This document shows positions 5,425-5,525 of a DNA stretch of 5,525 nt, piece after piece; position 1 is the first letter of the stretch, and each line of letters starts with the position of its first letter. Source of the DNA: Gammaproteobacteria bacterium (GTDB taxonomy: Bacteria; Pseudomonadota; Gammaproteobacteria; Chromatiales; Chromatiaceae). Below the pieces are notes generated by a model, which was not told the origin of the DNA, did no database searches, and worked only from the letters and a program-made list of their open reading frames with translations. The position numbers were made by a program, and so were the translations under genes. The DNA lies in the NCBI GenBank assembly GCA_030621975.1, contig JAUXGQ010000159.1:1-5525 (forward strand). Direction: 5' to 3'.

Positions 5425-5453
5425 AGCAATAACCGCGCATGGTCTCCTACGCC

Positions 5454-5525
5454 ATGACTTCTGAAGACACCCTGTCGGGCTTCTGCTTCGCGCAGATTAC
5501 CGACCTTCATCTCACTTCGCTCGCG
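5454..5525 (+). CDS. Metallophosphoesterase, N-terminal fragment cut by window end
   Basis: The frame is open to the window edge and encodes 24 residues ending FCFAQITDLHLTSLA. The sequence QITDLHL is the first metal-binding motif (D-x-H) of calcineurin-like metallophosphoesterases, normally located within the first 10-25 residues. Asp17 and His19 would be the first ligands of the dinuclear metal centre. Start: ATG at 5454; an in-frame ATG at 5439 adds five residues. Neither has a clear Shine-Dalgarno site. The gene is divergent from the lipid kinase, so the pair may be functionally linked in phospholipid or phosphate metabolism (inference). The remaining motifs lie outside the window, and the subfamily cannot be decided. 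Confidence 0.7.
   Translation, partial: MTSEDTLSGFCFAQITDLHLTSLA

Overview
The window looks like chromosomal DNA of a fairly GC-rich gammaproteobacterium. This is inferred from the protein styles, the Pseudomonas-type REP/BIME hairpin at 4278-4347 and the scattered short repeats. I cannot name a genus. Genes are closely spaced, and most lie on the minus strand.

Layout. 1-200 is non-coding and holds an imperfect hairpin repeat. 201-2152 (minus) is a probable three-gene operon. It is transcribed from a strong sigma70-like promoter at 2205-2234 in the order exported cupin (1661-2152), MIP18/DUF59 metal-sulfur assembly-type protein (1291-1611), NnrS-like polytopic membrane protein (201-1286). 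Divergent from it on the plus strand is a DUF3024 protein (2363-2710). 2711-3108 carries no gene and is almost filled by a 379-bp element (2736-3114) with perfect 24-bp terminal inverted repeats. That element has a second, bulged inverted repeat of 10-bp CGGATG units nested inside. Next, on the minus strand, come a CaCA-family cation/Ca2+ exchanger (3109-4155), a BIME (4278-4347) and a diacylglycerol/lipid kinase-like protein (4385-5344). The window ends in the first codons of a divergent plus-strand metallophosphoesterase (from 5454).

How the genes may work together. The cupin, MIP18 and NnrS-like genes share a promoter and tight spacing. A periplasmic metal-binding cupin, an Fe-S maturation-type protein and an NnrS-like membrane protein rich in conserved histidines would fit a nitric-oxide or metal-homeostasis module, but that role is inferred from family membership only. 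The lipid kinase and the metallophosphoesterase are divergently arranged around a 12-bp perfect palindrome and could be co-regulated.

The most interesting features are the MITE-like element, whose right end contains the stop codon of the exchanger gene, and the small cupin/MIP18/NnrS-like operon. I do not see convincing evidence of a wholly new defence or mobile system.
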